Of a stretch of 8,852 nucleotides of DNA, positions 1 to 7,496 are shown piece after piece. A program made the position numbers and the translations under genes. The notes beneath the pieces were generated by a model. That model was not told the DNA's origin. It searched no databases and saw nothing but the letters and a program-made list of their open reading frames with translations. The first letter of the stretch is position 1. Each line of letters starts with the position of its first letter. The stretch comes from CAVALG01 sp045576295 (lineage in GTDB: Bacteria > Bacillota > Clostridia > Oscillospirales > Acutalibacteraceae): contig JAZNGF010000063.1 in the NCBI GenBank assembly GCA_045576295.1, positions 1 to 8,852 on the forward strand, given 5' to 3'.

Positions 1-1
1 A

Positions 2-358
2 AATATTTTGATTATTATTTTGCCGTTTTTTCCGTTGATAACCTTCCTATGGTGGCGCAAAAGGCTTTACAGCGACTACCTTAAGAAGCTAAAAGAAAAC
101 GACATAAGCGCACTAAAACAAGCCATCGAAAACCAAGAGGAAACGATCGCAAAGCTGACCGCTACAAATGAAGAAATGCTTAAAATAATTCAAAAGGATA
201 ACAAACTGATCCCTGCAATGCAAGCGGCAGTTAATGACTTAATATCCAAAAATAAAACTGATGAAGCAGAAAAACTTCAAACCCAATTAAATTTGTTATA
301 TAACGAGCGATGCGAGGTTATTAAAGAATACGAGACAAGCCGTAACTTGAAGATGTAA
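2..358 (+). CDS. Membrane coiled-coil protein, truncated-kinase paralog 1 (5' end outside window)
   Basis: The reading frame is open to the left edge of the window, so this is the 3' part of a longer gene; the TTG at 8 is not a convincing start. The visible 118 residues begin inside a last transmembrane helix ending in the LWWRK-type motif, then form a charged helical coiled coil. Aligned without gaps to the next gene, about 184 residues are missing, which predicts a full protein near 300 residues with the same seven-helix membrane domain. It has no GHKL ATPase domain: it stops at 356-358, at the same boundary as paralog 2. At the position where paralog 3 has a candidate phospho-acceptor His, this copy has Gln (IIQKDNKLIP, codon CAA at 191-193). 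The inference is a kinase-dead partner or decoy of the third gene's sensor kinase. The function is not known. Confidence 0.8.
   Translation, partial: NILIIILPFFPLITFLWWRKRLYSDYLKKLKENDISALKQAIENQEETIAKLTATNEEMLKIIQKDNKLIPAMQAAVNDLISKNKTDEAEKLQTQLNLLYNERCEVIKEYETSRNLKM
133..207 (+). repeat. 75-nt perfect direct repeat, copy 1 (within paralog 1)
   Basis: These 75 bases are identical to 1048-1122 at a constant offset of 915 nt. They sit inside a longer block (50-232 versus 965-1147) with only scattered substitutions. The repeat encodes the coiled coil around the Gln that replaces the candidate phospho-acceptor His. Perfect identity includes the third codon positions, which points to recent duplication or gene conversion. 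Confidence 0.85.
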
Positions 359-370
359 AAGGAGCAATTA

Positions 371-1270
371 ATGATTAATACTGCCATTAAATACTTTTTT
401 ATATGCCTTTGTTATTTAACAGTCTTCACAAAACTTTTGAATATTAAAGAAGCAAATAAAAATCACTTGTTAAAGATATGTTTTGCTATATTTTTCGCCG
501 CGAGTGCTGTTATATTCCGCACCTATTTTTTCAACTTAAGCATTCTGCTGCTTTATGCACTCATATTGATATACACATATTTTGTTTATAAAAAAGGCGA
601 TAATATAACAATAACGTCATCTATTATTGCTTTTGGGATTAGTTATTGTTTATTTACTATTTCTGCGTTTCTTATAGCACCAACTGCATTTATTTTTAAC
701 TCCTTATGTGAAGAACCTGCGTTTATCGCAACAAGCAACCTGCTTGTTGGCATCATTGAAAACATTTTGGCGCTCCTACTTTTTAAAATTAAAAGACTAA
801 AAAACGGAATGCCGTTTTTACTTAAAAAGGGTAATAGTGATATTGGGGTTTTTATTAGCGTTACTCTTCTAATTGCTATAACCTTTATTCCGGATAGACT
901 TCACAATCGCATCAGATTTGTTTGCTTATTCGTTTTACTAATATCGACCTTAATAATCTATCTGTGGTGGCGCAAAAAGCTTTACAGCGACTACCTTAAG
1001 AAGTTAAAAGAAAACGACATAAGCACACTAAAGCAAGCCATCGAAAGCCAAGAGGAAACGATCGCAAAGCTGACCGCTACAAATGAAGAAATGCTTAAAA
1101 TAATTCAAAAGGATAACAAACTTATCCCCGAAATGCAAGTAGCTGTTAACGACTTAATAGCCAAAAATAAGACCGATGAAACCGAAGAACTTCAAGCTCA
1201 ATTGAACACGCTGCACGACCAACGATTAGAGGTTCTTAATGAATACGAAACAAACTATAAAGAGGAGTAA
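371..1270 (+). CDS. Seven-helix membrane protein with coiled coil, truncated-kinase paralog 2
   Basis: This is a 299-residue protein that starts at ATG 371 with a good ribosome binding site (AAAAGGAG, 357-364, 6 nt spacing) overlapping the previous stop. Hydrophobic segments lie at about residues 5-24, 32-49, 55-72, 80-110, 119-140, 156-173 and 182-200, suggesting seven membrane helices. A charged coiled coil follows from about 201 to the end. The membrane domain is closely similar, about two-thirds identical by eye, to the sensor domain of the downstream full-length kinase. The coiled coil matches that kinase's dimerisation helix, but residue 246 is Gln instead of His and the whole ATPase domain is absent. 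It could heterodimerise with the kinase through the shared helices, sharing or competing for the signal. It is unlikely to be random decay, because the frame is intact, the spacing is operon-like and paralog 1 ends at the same point. No name is assigned. Confidence 0.85.
   Translation: MINTAIKYFFICLCYLTVFTKLLNIKEANKNHLLKICFAIFFAASAVIFRTYFFNLSILLLYALILIYTYFVYKKGDNITITSSIIAFGISYCLFTISAFLIAPTAFIFNSLCEEPAFIATSNLLVGIIENILALLLFKIKRLKNGMPFLLKKGNSDIGVFISVTLLIAITFIPDRLHNRIRFVCLFVLLISTLIIYLWWRKKLYSDYLKKLKENDISTLKQAIESQEETIAKLTATNEEMLKIIQKDNKLIPEMQVAVNDLIAKNKTDETEELQAQLNTLHDQRLEVLNEYETNYKEE
1048..1122 (+). repeat. 75-nt perfect direct repeat, copy 2 (within paralog 2)
   Basis: This is the second copy of the repeat at 133-207. 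The matching part of the third paralog (from about 1963) encodes a similar protein but differs at many third codon positions, so the very recent exchange involves only the two kinase-dead copies. Recombination between the copies would delete or duplicate a 915-bp unit, equal to 305 codons, and keep the frame. Confidence 0.85.
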
Positions 1271-1273
1271 ACT

Positions 1274-2671
1274 ATGATTGACATTGCGATTAAATACTTT
1301 TGTATTAGTCTGTGTTGCTTAACGGTTTTTACAAAAATTTTAAATATTAGCATAATACGCAGAAACCGTTTCTTAAATGTATTATTCTCAATATTTTTTG
1401 CCGCAAGTTCGGTTGTACTTCGTACCTACCTTTTAGATTTAAGCATTTTGATACTTTATGCACTTATATTGATATATACATTTTTTGTTTATAAAAAAGG
1501 TAGTAATATAACCATAACATCTTCTGTAATAGCTTTTGGGATTGCTTTTGGCTTATTTATCATTTCTTTATTTCTTATATCACCAATCGCATTTATTACA
1601 ATCCCGAAATATGATGGACCCGTGTTTGACACAATCACACAACTGCTTGCAGGCATAATTGAAAACATTTTAGCAGTTCTACTTTTTAAAGTTAAAAGAC
1701 TAAAAAACGGGATGCCTTTTTTACTAAAAAGAGGTAATAGCGATATTGGTGTTTTTATCAGTATAACGCTCCTAATATCTATAACCTTTAACACCGATAA
1801 TTCCAACTACAGTATCAGAACAGTTCTCTTACTCGTTTTAATAATCTCAGCTTTAATAATCTACCTATGGTGGCGCAAAAAGCTATATAGTGATTATCTC
1901 AAAAAATTAAAAGAAAATGATATAACCGCACTACAAAAAACCATTAACGAGCAAAAAGAAGAAATCGACAAGCTTATAGCGTCAAACGAAGAAATGGCTA
2001 AAATAATTCACAAGGATAATAAGTTGATTCCCGCAATGCAAACCGCAGTAAACGACTTAATGGCCAGAGATAAAACAAACGAGCAGGAAAAGCTTCACGA
2101 CCAATTAAATTCGTTATATAATGAACGAACAGCGGTTTTAGAATCATATGAAGAACGCAGAGATTCACTAATTAAAACCGAAGTTTTATCAACCGATGGG
2201 TTAATTAAATATCTATATAACCGGGCAAATGATTTGAATGAAAAACTGGAAGTTTCTGTTACATCAAGCGTTAAATACTTAATAGAAAACATAATAACAG
2301 AAGAAGACTTAAACACATTAATTGCCGACCTCACAGAAAACGCAATTATTGCCACAAAGGCCGAACAAAATAGAAATATCTTATTAAGCATTGGAATTAA
2401 TAGTGATAACCACTACCAAATTGATGTTTTTGATAGCGGCCCACCCTTTGCAGATATTGTTTTGCAAAACATAGGTAAAATCAAAACAACAACCCATGAA
2501 AACGAGGGAGGAAGCGGCATAGGCCTTGTAACAACGTTTGAGATACTGAATAAATATAACGCAAGCTTTAAAATCGACCAGAACCTAAATTCGCAAATAT
2601 ACACAAAGTTTGTTCGCATAACCTTCGACAGTGAAAGCTCTGTAACTTTACCGCCATTTAAGGCTTTGTGA
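1274..2671 (+). CDS. Membrane sensor histidine kinase with GHKL ATPase domain (AgrC-like layout)
   Basis: This is a 465-residue protein that starts at ATG 1274, 3 nt after the previous stop, with the ribosome binding site AGAGGAG at 1261-1267. The membrane sensor domain (about residues 1-200) has seven hydrophobic segments, followed by a coiled coil/dimerisation helix (201-300). The GHKL ATPase domain covers about 310-455: N box DLTENA with N356, G1 box DVFDSGPP (383-391) and G2 box GGSGIGL (412-418). The candidate phospho-acceptor is H246 in IIHKDNKLIP. This differs from the classic H-D-x-x-N of AgrC/ComD kinases because D and N sit at +2 and +3, so the assignment is likely but not proven. 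Known relatives autophosphorylate in response to peptides or other extracellular signals and pass phosphate to LytTR-type regulators. No regulator or peptide gene is visible here; one may lie upstream of the window. The operon ends at the hairpin at 2705-2739. Confidence 0.9.
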   Translation: MIDIAIKYFCISLCCLTVFTKILNISIIRRNRFLNVLFSIFFAASSVVLRTYLLDLSILILYALILIYTFFVYKKGSNITITSSVIAFGIAFGLFIISLFLISPIAFITIPKYDGPVFDTITQLLAGIIENILAVLLFKVKRLKNGMPFLLKRGNSDIGVFISITLLISITFNTDNSNYSIRTVLLLVLIISALIIYLWWRKKLYSDYLKKLKENDITALQKTINEQKEEIDKLIASNEEMAKIIHKDNKLIPAMQTAVNDLMARDKTNEQEKLHDQLNSLYNERTAVLESYEERRDSLIKTEVLSTDGLIKYLYNRANDLNEKLEVSVTSSVKYLIENIITEEDLNTLIADLTENAIIATKAEQNRNILLSIGINSDNHYQIDVFDSGPPFADIVLQNIGKIKTTTHENEGGSGIGLVTTFEILNKYNASFKIDQNLNSQIYTKFVRITFDSESSVTLPPFKAL

Positions 2672-2704
2672 GCAAGCACTCAAAATTTAAAATCAAAGCA
2701 TAGA

Positions 2705-2739
2705 AAAAACCTCGCAGATTAAAAATCTGTGAGGTTTTT
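2705..2739. terminator. Bidirectional intrinsic terminator
   Basis: An inverted repeat with 16-nt arms (AAAAACCTCGCAGATT and its partner) and a 3-nt loop at 2721-2723 contains one G-T wobble. The + strand reads the stem into a T tract (2735-2739), and the - strand also ends its stem in a T tract. It lies between the kinase stop (2671) and the convergent exonuclease stop (2758), so it can end both transcription units. Confidence 0.9.
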
Positions 2740-2757
2740 AATACTTAAATATCTAAT

Positions 2758-3630
2758 TTACTGTTTGGGGGACTGCACCTTTTCACGCAGTTTTAGCCGC
2801 CTTCTTTTTACAACAAGTGATGAATACTTCTTTTTAAACGAAACCTGACCTATAAATTCATCACCGCAACTCTGGCATTTAAACTTCGCCCTAAAACTAT
2901 TATTCTTAAAACTCCACGATGATGTTCTTTTGGCAGTTTTATGGCACAACTCACACTTAAATCTAAGGTTGCGCTTTTTAATAAGCGGGTCGTTTATATC
3001 GTTTAAGTAATAAGGCCTATATGCAATTTTTTTGAAATAGTCATTTTTAGTGGTATCAATCGTAAAGCGTTTAACCGCCTTTGGAGTATAACACATTAAA
3101 AACAACTTTGCGGTAAGGGCGCTGTCATCAACCGCTCGGTGAAGTTCAAGGTTTTCGGTTACTATATTTAACCTTTCAGCGGCATTGCTAAGGGAAATTT
3201 GCGAGGTTATTTGCTCACCCTTTGAAATTAAATAATCTTGAACAAACTTTTGCGCATCAAGATATTTTTCAACAAACGGGATGTGATCAAGCCCTAAAAT
3301 AACCTGATAATTTTCAAGCAAGGTGAAAATATCGGAATTGCTCCAAGAGATTATAAGGCTCCCCTTTCCAACCCATTCCGAAAACTCGTTCATTGCCTCA
3401 CTGAAACTTACGCCCGAAAGCATTTCTTCGTTAGTAATGCCCGTGAGCTCTGTAAACCTTGAATGAAGCGAATTAGAAAAAGCAGAATGGATAAAACGGT
3501 CGAACCTGCCAACCTCGTTAAACTGCTCATCAAGCTTAACGGCGCCAATTTCAACAATCTCATTCACATACTTTGAATGCTTTTTGCTGAAAACAGTGTT
3601 CCACTCCATATCGAAAATAACATAAAACAT
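2758..3630 (-). CDS. DEDDh-family 3'-5' exonuclease with C-terminal zinc ribbon
   Basis: This is a 290-residue protein. The exonuclease domain spans about residues 1-180 and has the expected DEDDh residues: D7 and E9 in FDMEWN, D100 in the WSNSD segment, and H164 with D169 in the ELHRAVDD segment. These bind two metal ions in known relatives, which remove nucleotides from DNA or RNA 3' ends. A C-terminal extension (about 220-290) has two CxxC pairs (C226/C229 and C252/C255), a zinc-ribbon pattern, followed by a strongly basic stretch, so this part probably contacts nucleic acid. The start is ATG at 3630, 13 nt after the typA stop, with a modest AGGG site; it is probably co-transcribed with typA. 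The substrate cannot be told from sequence. Similarity to KapD/Eri1-type nucleases is general, so no gene name is given. Confidence 0.88.
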   Translation of the reverse strand: MFYVIFDMEWNTVFSKKHSKYVNEIVEIGAVKLDEQFNEVGRFDRFIHSAFSNSLHSRFTELTGITNEEMLSGVSFSEAMNEFSEWVGKGSLIISWSNSDIFTLLENYQVILGLDHIPFVEKYLDAQKFVQDYLISKGEQITSQISLSNAAERLNIVTENLELHRAVDDSALTAKLFLMCYTPKAVKRFTIDTTKNDYFKKIAYRPYYLNDINDPLIKKRNLRFKCELCHKTAKRTSSWSFKNNSFRAKFKCQSCGDEFIGQVSFKKKYSSLVVKRRRLKLREKVQSPKQ

Positions 3631-3643
3631 AAACTTACCCTAA

Positions 3644-5467
3644 CTATTTCTTCATTTTGCTTTCGTGCTTCATTCTGAGTTCCTTGTTTAGTATGCGCTT
3701 GCGTAGCCTCATATCATTGGGGGTGATTTCAACAAGCTCGTCTTCTTTAATAAATTCAAGCGCCTGCTCAAGGCTTAAAACGGTATGAGGAACCAGCCTT
3801 AAAGCATCATCAGAGCCAGCGGCACGTGTGTTGGTCATTTGCTTTTTCTTACAAACATTGCAAACTATATCTTCATTCTTGGGGTTTTCACCAACTATCA
3901 TACCTTCATACACAGGAACGCCAGGGCCTATAAACAGCCTGCCTCGACTTTGGGTGTTAAATAAGCCATAACCTGTTGATTCACCCGTTTCATGCGCAAC
4001 AATTGAGCCTGTTAACCTGTTTTCAATGTCGCCCTTATATGGCTCATATCCGTGGAAGATATGGTTCATAATACCGTTACCATTGGTGTCTGACAAGAAC
4101 TGCTGGCGGTAGCCCATAAGCCCGCGTGCGGGGATTAAAAATTCAAGGTGACTATAACCTGTTTCCCTTGTTCCCATATTTTTAATTTCGGCTTTTCTGG
4201 TGCCAAGTTTCTCCATAACAGCGCCAACATATTCTTCAGGAACTTCAATCATAAGAAGCTCAATAGGCTCTAATCTTTCACCATCTTCATACTTATAAAT
4301 AACGGTTGGCGGCGACACCTGGAATTCATAACCTTGGCGGCGCATAGTTTCAATAAGTATTGAAAGGTGCAGCTCTCCCCTGCCCGATACCTTAAATGTA
4401 TCAGAAGAATCGGTTTCTTCAACCTTTAGGCTAACATTGGTTTCAACCTCTTTAAAGAGCCTGTCGCGTATATTTCGCGAGGTTACATATTTGCCATCGC
4501 GCCCGGCAAAAGGTGAATTATTAACCATAAAGTTCATTGAAATTGTGGGTTCATCAATCTTAACAAAAGGAAGCGGCTCGATATTATTTGTATCGCAAGC
4601 AGTTTCGCCGATATTAAGGTTTGCGATGCCTGCAACCTCGGCAATTTCGCCCGCCCTGATTTCTTCAACCTCGGTTCTTTTAAGCCCTTCAAACACAAAC
4701 AAACGCGAAACCTTGGCGTTTCTCGGATTTCCATCTTTATCACATACTGCAACTGTTTGCCCTGTTTTTAAAACACCTCGCTCAACCCTGCCAACACCAA
4801 TTCTGCCAACATATTCATCATACTCAATATTAGAAAACAGCATTTGGAAGGGGCCTTCAATGTCATTTTCGGGCGGTGCTATTTCGTTCACTATCATATC
4901 GAAAAGTGGTTTTAAATCTGTTCCTTGAACACTCGGGTCGGTAGTTGCATAACCATCCCTTCCTGATGCATACACAACGGGGAATTCAAGCTGGTCATCA
5001 TCTGCGCCAAGCTCAATAAACAAATCTAAAACACTGTCAATAACTTCATCAGGTCGTGCCATTGGCCGGTCAATCTTATTAACAACAACTATCGGTTTTT
5101 TGCCAAGTGAGAGCGCCTTTTTCAAAACAAATCGTGTTTGCGGCATGCAACCTTCAAAAGCATCAACAAGTAGTAGCACTCCATCAACCATAGTGAGGAT
5201 GCGCTCAACCTCGCCGCCGAAGTCGGCGTGACCTGGGGTGTCAACAATATTAATTTTAACATCGCCATACATAACGCTTGTGTTTTTTGATAAAATGGTT
5301 ATGCCTCTCTCACGCTCAAGATCGTTAGAGTCCATAACCCTTTCGTCAACCTGTTCGTTACTTCTAAAGGTTCCGCTTTGCTTTAAAAGCTGGTCAACGA
5401 GTGTTGTTTTACCGTGGTCAACGTGCGCCACAATTGCAATGTTCCTTAAATTTTTTAGATTTTGCAT
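3644..5467 (-). CDS. typA: Ribosome-associated translational GTPase TypA/BipA
   Basis: This is a 607-residue protein of normal family length with an ATG start at 5467. The GTPase domain shows G1 AHVDHGKT (14-21), the switch segment ERERGITI (51-58), G3 DTPGH (76-80) and G4 NKID (130-133). An EF-Tu-like beta-barrel domain (about 200-290), EF-G-like domains and the TypA-specific C-terminal domain follow, including the MGYRQQFLSDTNG and GPGVPVYEGMIVGE segments typical of TypA. In known bacteria the protein binds the 70S ribosome, helps 50S assembly and is needed under cold and other stress. A purine-rich site (GGAAAGAG, on the minus strand at about 5475-5482) precedes the start. The gene has its own promoter in the 72-nt gap after radA and is followed closely by the exonuclease gene. 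The identification is secure. Confidence 0.97.
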   Translation of the reverse strand: MQNLKNLRNIAIVAHVDHGKTTLVDQLLKQSGTFRSNEQVDERVMDSNDLERERGITILSKNTSVMYGDVKINIVDTPGHADFGGEVERILTMVDGVLLLVDAFEGCMPQTRFVLKKALSLGKKPIVVVNKIDRPMARPDEVIDSVLDLFIELGADDDQLEFPVVYASGRDGYATTDPSVQGTDLKPLFDMIVNEIAPPENDIEGPFQMLFSNIEYDEYVGRIGVGRVERGVLKTGQTVAVCDKDGNPRNAKVSRLFVFEGLKRTEVEEIRAGEIAEVAGIANLNIGETACDTNNIEPLPFVKIDEPTISMNFMVNNSPFAGRDGKYVTSRNIRDRLFKEVETNVSLKVEETDSSDTFKVSGRGELHLSILIETMRRQGYEFQVSPPTVIYKYEDGERLEPIELLMIEVPEEYVGAVMEKLGTRKAEIKNMGTRETGYSHLEFLIPARGLMGYRQQFLSDTNGNGIMNHIFHGYEPYKGDIENRLTGSIVAHETGESTGYGLFNTQSRGRLFIGPGVPVYEGMIVGENPKNEDIVCNVCKKKQMTNTRAAGSDDALRLVPHTVLSLEQALEFIKEDELVEITPNDMRLRKRILNKELRMKHESKMKK

Positions 5468-5506
5468 AAAATCATTCTCTTTCCAAATATATTAATCAAC
5501 CTTTTT

Positions 5507-5535
5507 ATTATATCAAAACAGCCTTAAAACCACAA
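5507..5535 (-). promoter_or_regulatory. Candidate typA promoter with extended -10
   Basis: Read on the - strand, a perfect TATAAT (5512-5507) is preceded by TG to give TGATATAAT, an extended -10. A weak -35, TTGTGG (5535-5530), lies exactly 17 nt upstream. Transcription would start near 5500 and give a leader of roughly 30 nt. No terminator hairpin was seen between radA and typA, so read-through from radA is also possible. Confidence 0.6.
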
Positions 5536-5539
5536 GCGT

Positions 5540-6907
5540 TTAAAACAATATATTTACTGCTTCTCGGATGTTTGTTACCTCAATTATTTGGATATCACCC
5601 ATATTTTGGCTATTGGCACTGCTAAGGCTGCCGCGCGGCACAACACATCTTTTAAAGCCCATTTTTGCAATTTCTTTTATCCTGGAATCTGCCCTTGATG
5701 CTCCTCTAACCTCGCCTAAAAGCCCGATTTCACCAAAAAAGACAATATCTTCGGGTATAGGCGTTTCTTTAAGGCTTGAAATTAATGCCATCGCCACCGA
5801 AAGGTCGGTCGCGGGCTCGTCAATTCTAAGCCCGCCCACAACATTAAGGTAAGCATCAAGATTCGAAAAAATATACCCTAAACGCTTTTCCATAACTGCA
5901 AGAATTAAATTTAAGCGATTATAATCAAACCCGGTTGACATTCTTCTGGGGTTTCCGAAGCCTGAGGTTGTTACAAGGGCTTGAACTTCGGCTAAAATAG
6001 GCCTAGAGCCTTCAAGAACGCATGTAACAGCCGAGCCTTCAACATTAACGCTTCGCCCCGATAAAATTGAAGCCGAAGGGTTTTGAACCTCCCGCAGCCC
6101 TTTGTCAACCATCTCGAAAACGCCTATTTCGTTAGTTGAACCAAAGCGATTTTTAACAGCTCGCAAAATTCGGTATGAATTGTTTCTTTCACCTTCGAAA
6201 TAAAGAACGGTGTCAACAATATGTTCAAGCACTTTGGGGCCCGCAATGTTTCCATCTTTGTTAACGTGGCCCACAATTATCATTGGGATATTAAGGCTTT
6301 TCCCTGCCCTTAAAAACAGGTTGGTGCATTCCCTTATTTGGGTAATGCTACCCTGCGAAGATCCAATCTCGGGGTGCGACATTGTTTGAATTGAATCAAT
6401 CATAACAATATCGGGCTTTTGAGAATAAATATACTCGGTAATCATCTGTGCATCGGTTTCAGTAACCACCGTAATATTTGGGCTTGAAACCCCCAACCTA
6501 TCAGCTCGAAGTTTTAACTGTTTTGAAGATTCTTCTCCCGAAACATATAAAACATTAATATCGTTCGCTAAAATACCGCACATTTGCATTAGTAACGTTG
6601 ATTTGCCAATACCCGGGTCGCCGCTTAAAAGTATAACAGAGCCCTTTACAATTCCACCGCCAAGAACATTATCAAGCTCGCCAATGCCTGTTTTATAACG
6701 AAATTCATCAGTAATCTCAATCGAATCAATCTTTTCAGCCTTAAGCGAGGTAGCTCTCACATTTGAGTTGCCACCTTTTTTTACTTCCTGTATTATTTCT
6801 TCGTTTAATGTGTTCCACTCTTTGCACTGTGGGCACTGGCCAAGCCATTTAGGCGACTCATACCCGCATTCACTGCAAACATAACACGTTTTTAATCTCG
6901 ATGCCAA
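5540..6907 (-). CDS. radA: DNA repair protein RadA (TTG start)
   Basis: RadA is a RecA-like ATPase that aids branch migration in recombinational repair. From the TTG at 6907 the protein has 455 residues, near the family norm of about 455-460. In that numbering there is an N-terminal C4 zinc finger (C11, C14, C25, C28), Walker A GDPGIGKST (96-104), Walker B around D170 (VMIDS), the RadA-specific KNRFG motif (252-256) and a C-terminal Lon-protease-like domain from about 280. The TTG was chosen because GAGGTG (6919-6914) lies 6 nt before it and the protein then starts MASRLKTCYVC, as RadA proteins do. The ATG at 6958 would add 17 hydrophobic residues foreign to the family and lies in the promoter. 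The gene begins 10 nt after the cwlD stop, so translational coupling is possible. Confidence 0.96.
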   Translation of the reverse strand: MASRLKTCYVCSECGYESPKWLGQCPQCKEWNTLNEEIIQEVKKGGNSNVRATSLKAEKIDSIEITDEFRYKTGIGELDNVLGGGIVKGSVILLSGDPGIGKSTLLMQMCGILANDINVLYVSGEESSKQLKLRADRLGVSSPNITVVTETDAQMITEYIYSQKPDIVMIDSIQTMSHPEIGSSQGSITQIRECTNLFLRAGKSLNIPMIIVGHVNKDGNIAGPKVLEHIVDTVLYFEGERNNSYRILRAVKNRFGSTNEIGVFEMVDKGLREVQNPSASILSGRSVNVEGSAVTCVLEGSRPILAEVQALVTTSGFGNPRRMSTGFDYNRLNLILAVMEKRLGYIFSNLDAYLNVVGGLRIDEPATDLSVAMALISSLKETPIPEDIVFFGEIGLLGEVRGASRADSRIKEIAKMGFKRCVVPRGSLSSANSQNMGDIQIIEVTNIREAVNILF

Positions 6908-6930
6908 TAGTATCACCTCAAGTGATACTA
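6908..6930. promoter_or_regulatory. 23-bp palindrome over radA -10, start point and ribosome binding site
   Basis: This is a perfect inverted repeat, TAGTATCAC-N5-GTGATACTA. It touches the last base of the -10 box (6930), covers the predicted transcription start, contains the cwlD stop codon (6918-6920) and half of the radA Shine-Dalgarno sequence, and ends directly before the TTG start. It could be a repressor operator or an RNA hairpin that hides the ribosome binding site. It does not match the LexA, CIRCE or CtsR consensus sites. Confidence 0.7.
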
Positions 6931-7496
6931 TTATAATATAAATTAAACGACATAACAATAGAAAATGCTAATTTTGACTGATACTCTGAAGATTTAAGGT
7001 TTTTTAGCTCCTTTTGATTACTTAAAAAACCGCACTCTACAATAACTGCGGGGATTTTTGCGTTTTTAAGCAAATAAATGCTGTTATCAGCCTTTTTAAC
7101 CGCTCTTGAGTTATCAGGCTGCACATCTTTCGCTATCGCACCTTGTAGGCTTTGCGCAAGCAGCAGCGAGTTTTCATTATTACGCGAATAAAACACCTGG
7201 GCACCTTTAACGCTTTCCTGCTCAAATTTATTTATATGTATGCTTAAAAAAACCGCCCGAGGATTTTCATTTATAATCTTTAGGCGGTTTCTCATATCCT
7301 CAATTTTATTTTTCCGAAGTGAACTTTCACTACCGCTGAGCGCCCTGTCTTCCTCCCTTGTCATAATTGTGGTGTATCCAAAAAGCTTTGCAAAGCAATT
7401 GATTTTTTGAGCAATTTGCAAATTAATATCCTTTTCCATTGTGCCGTCATCCGCAACCGCGCCGCCGTCAAATCCGCCGTGGCCTGAGTTAGCCAA
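6918..7496 (-). pseudogene. cwlD: CwlD-like N-acetylmuramoyl-L-alanine amidase, 5' end removed by element insertion
   Basis: The remaining 192 residues are almost exactly an Amidase_3 domain. Zinc ligands are all present: H6 in SGHGG, E21 in MEKD, H87 in LSIHIN and E154 in IVECGFLSN. Family segments EDMRNRLKIIN, GAQVFYS and SIYLLKNAKIPA closely resemble CwlD, the amidase that with PdaA makes muramic-delta-lactam in spore cortex and is needed for germination. Normal CwlD (about 230-240 residues) has an N-terminal signal or anchor and the first beta strand before GHGG; both are missing. The frame is open only to 7511, with a TAA at 7512-7514, and the TTG at 7496 has no ribosome binding site. 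The DxGHGG aspartate is replaced (ANSGHGG). A serine recombinase gene lies immediately upstream. The gene was probably split by an integrated element, with its 5' part at the far end outside the window. As it stands it is probably not a working enzyme. Confidence 0.82.
6930..6958 (-). promoter_or_regulatory. Candidate radA promoter inside the 3' end of cwlD
   Basis: On the - strand, TTGTTA (6958-6953), a 17-nt spacer and a perfect TATAAT (6935-6930) form a good sigma-A-type promoter. The start would be near 6923, giving a leader of only about 16 nt. It lies within the last codons of the amidase gene, so radA can be expressed whether or not cwlD is transcribed or intact. Confidence 0.65.

Noticed and set aside
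8..358. A free-standing 116-residue small protein starting at TTG 8
   Set aside because: The frame stays open to the window edge and the sequence aligns to the middle of a transmembrane helix of paralog 2, so it is a cut-off gene and not a small one.
4437..4928. Open frame of 163 codons on the + strand
   Set aside because: It is wholly antisense to typA, which is certain; it has no family features and is a codon-structure shadow.
6908..6958. ATG start for radA at 6958, giving 472 residues
   Set aside because: The extra 17 residues are hydrophobic and unlike RadA N-termini, the ATG lies over the -35 box, and the TTG at 6907 has a well-placed GAGGTG site and gives a family-like start.
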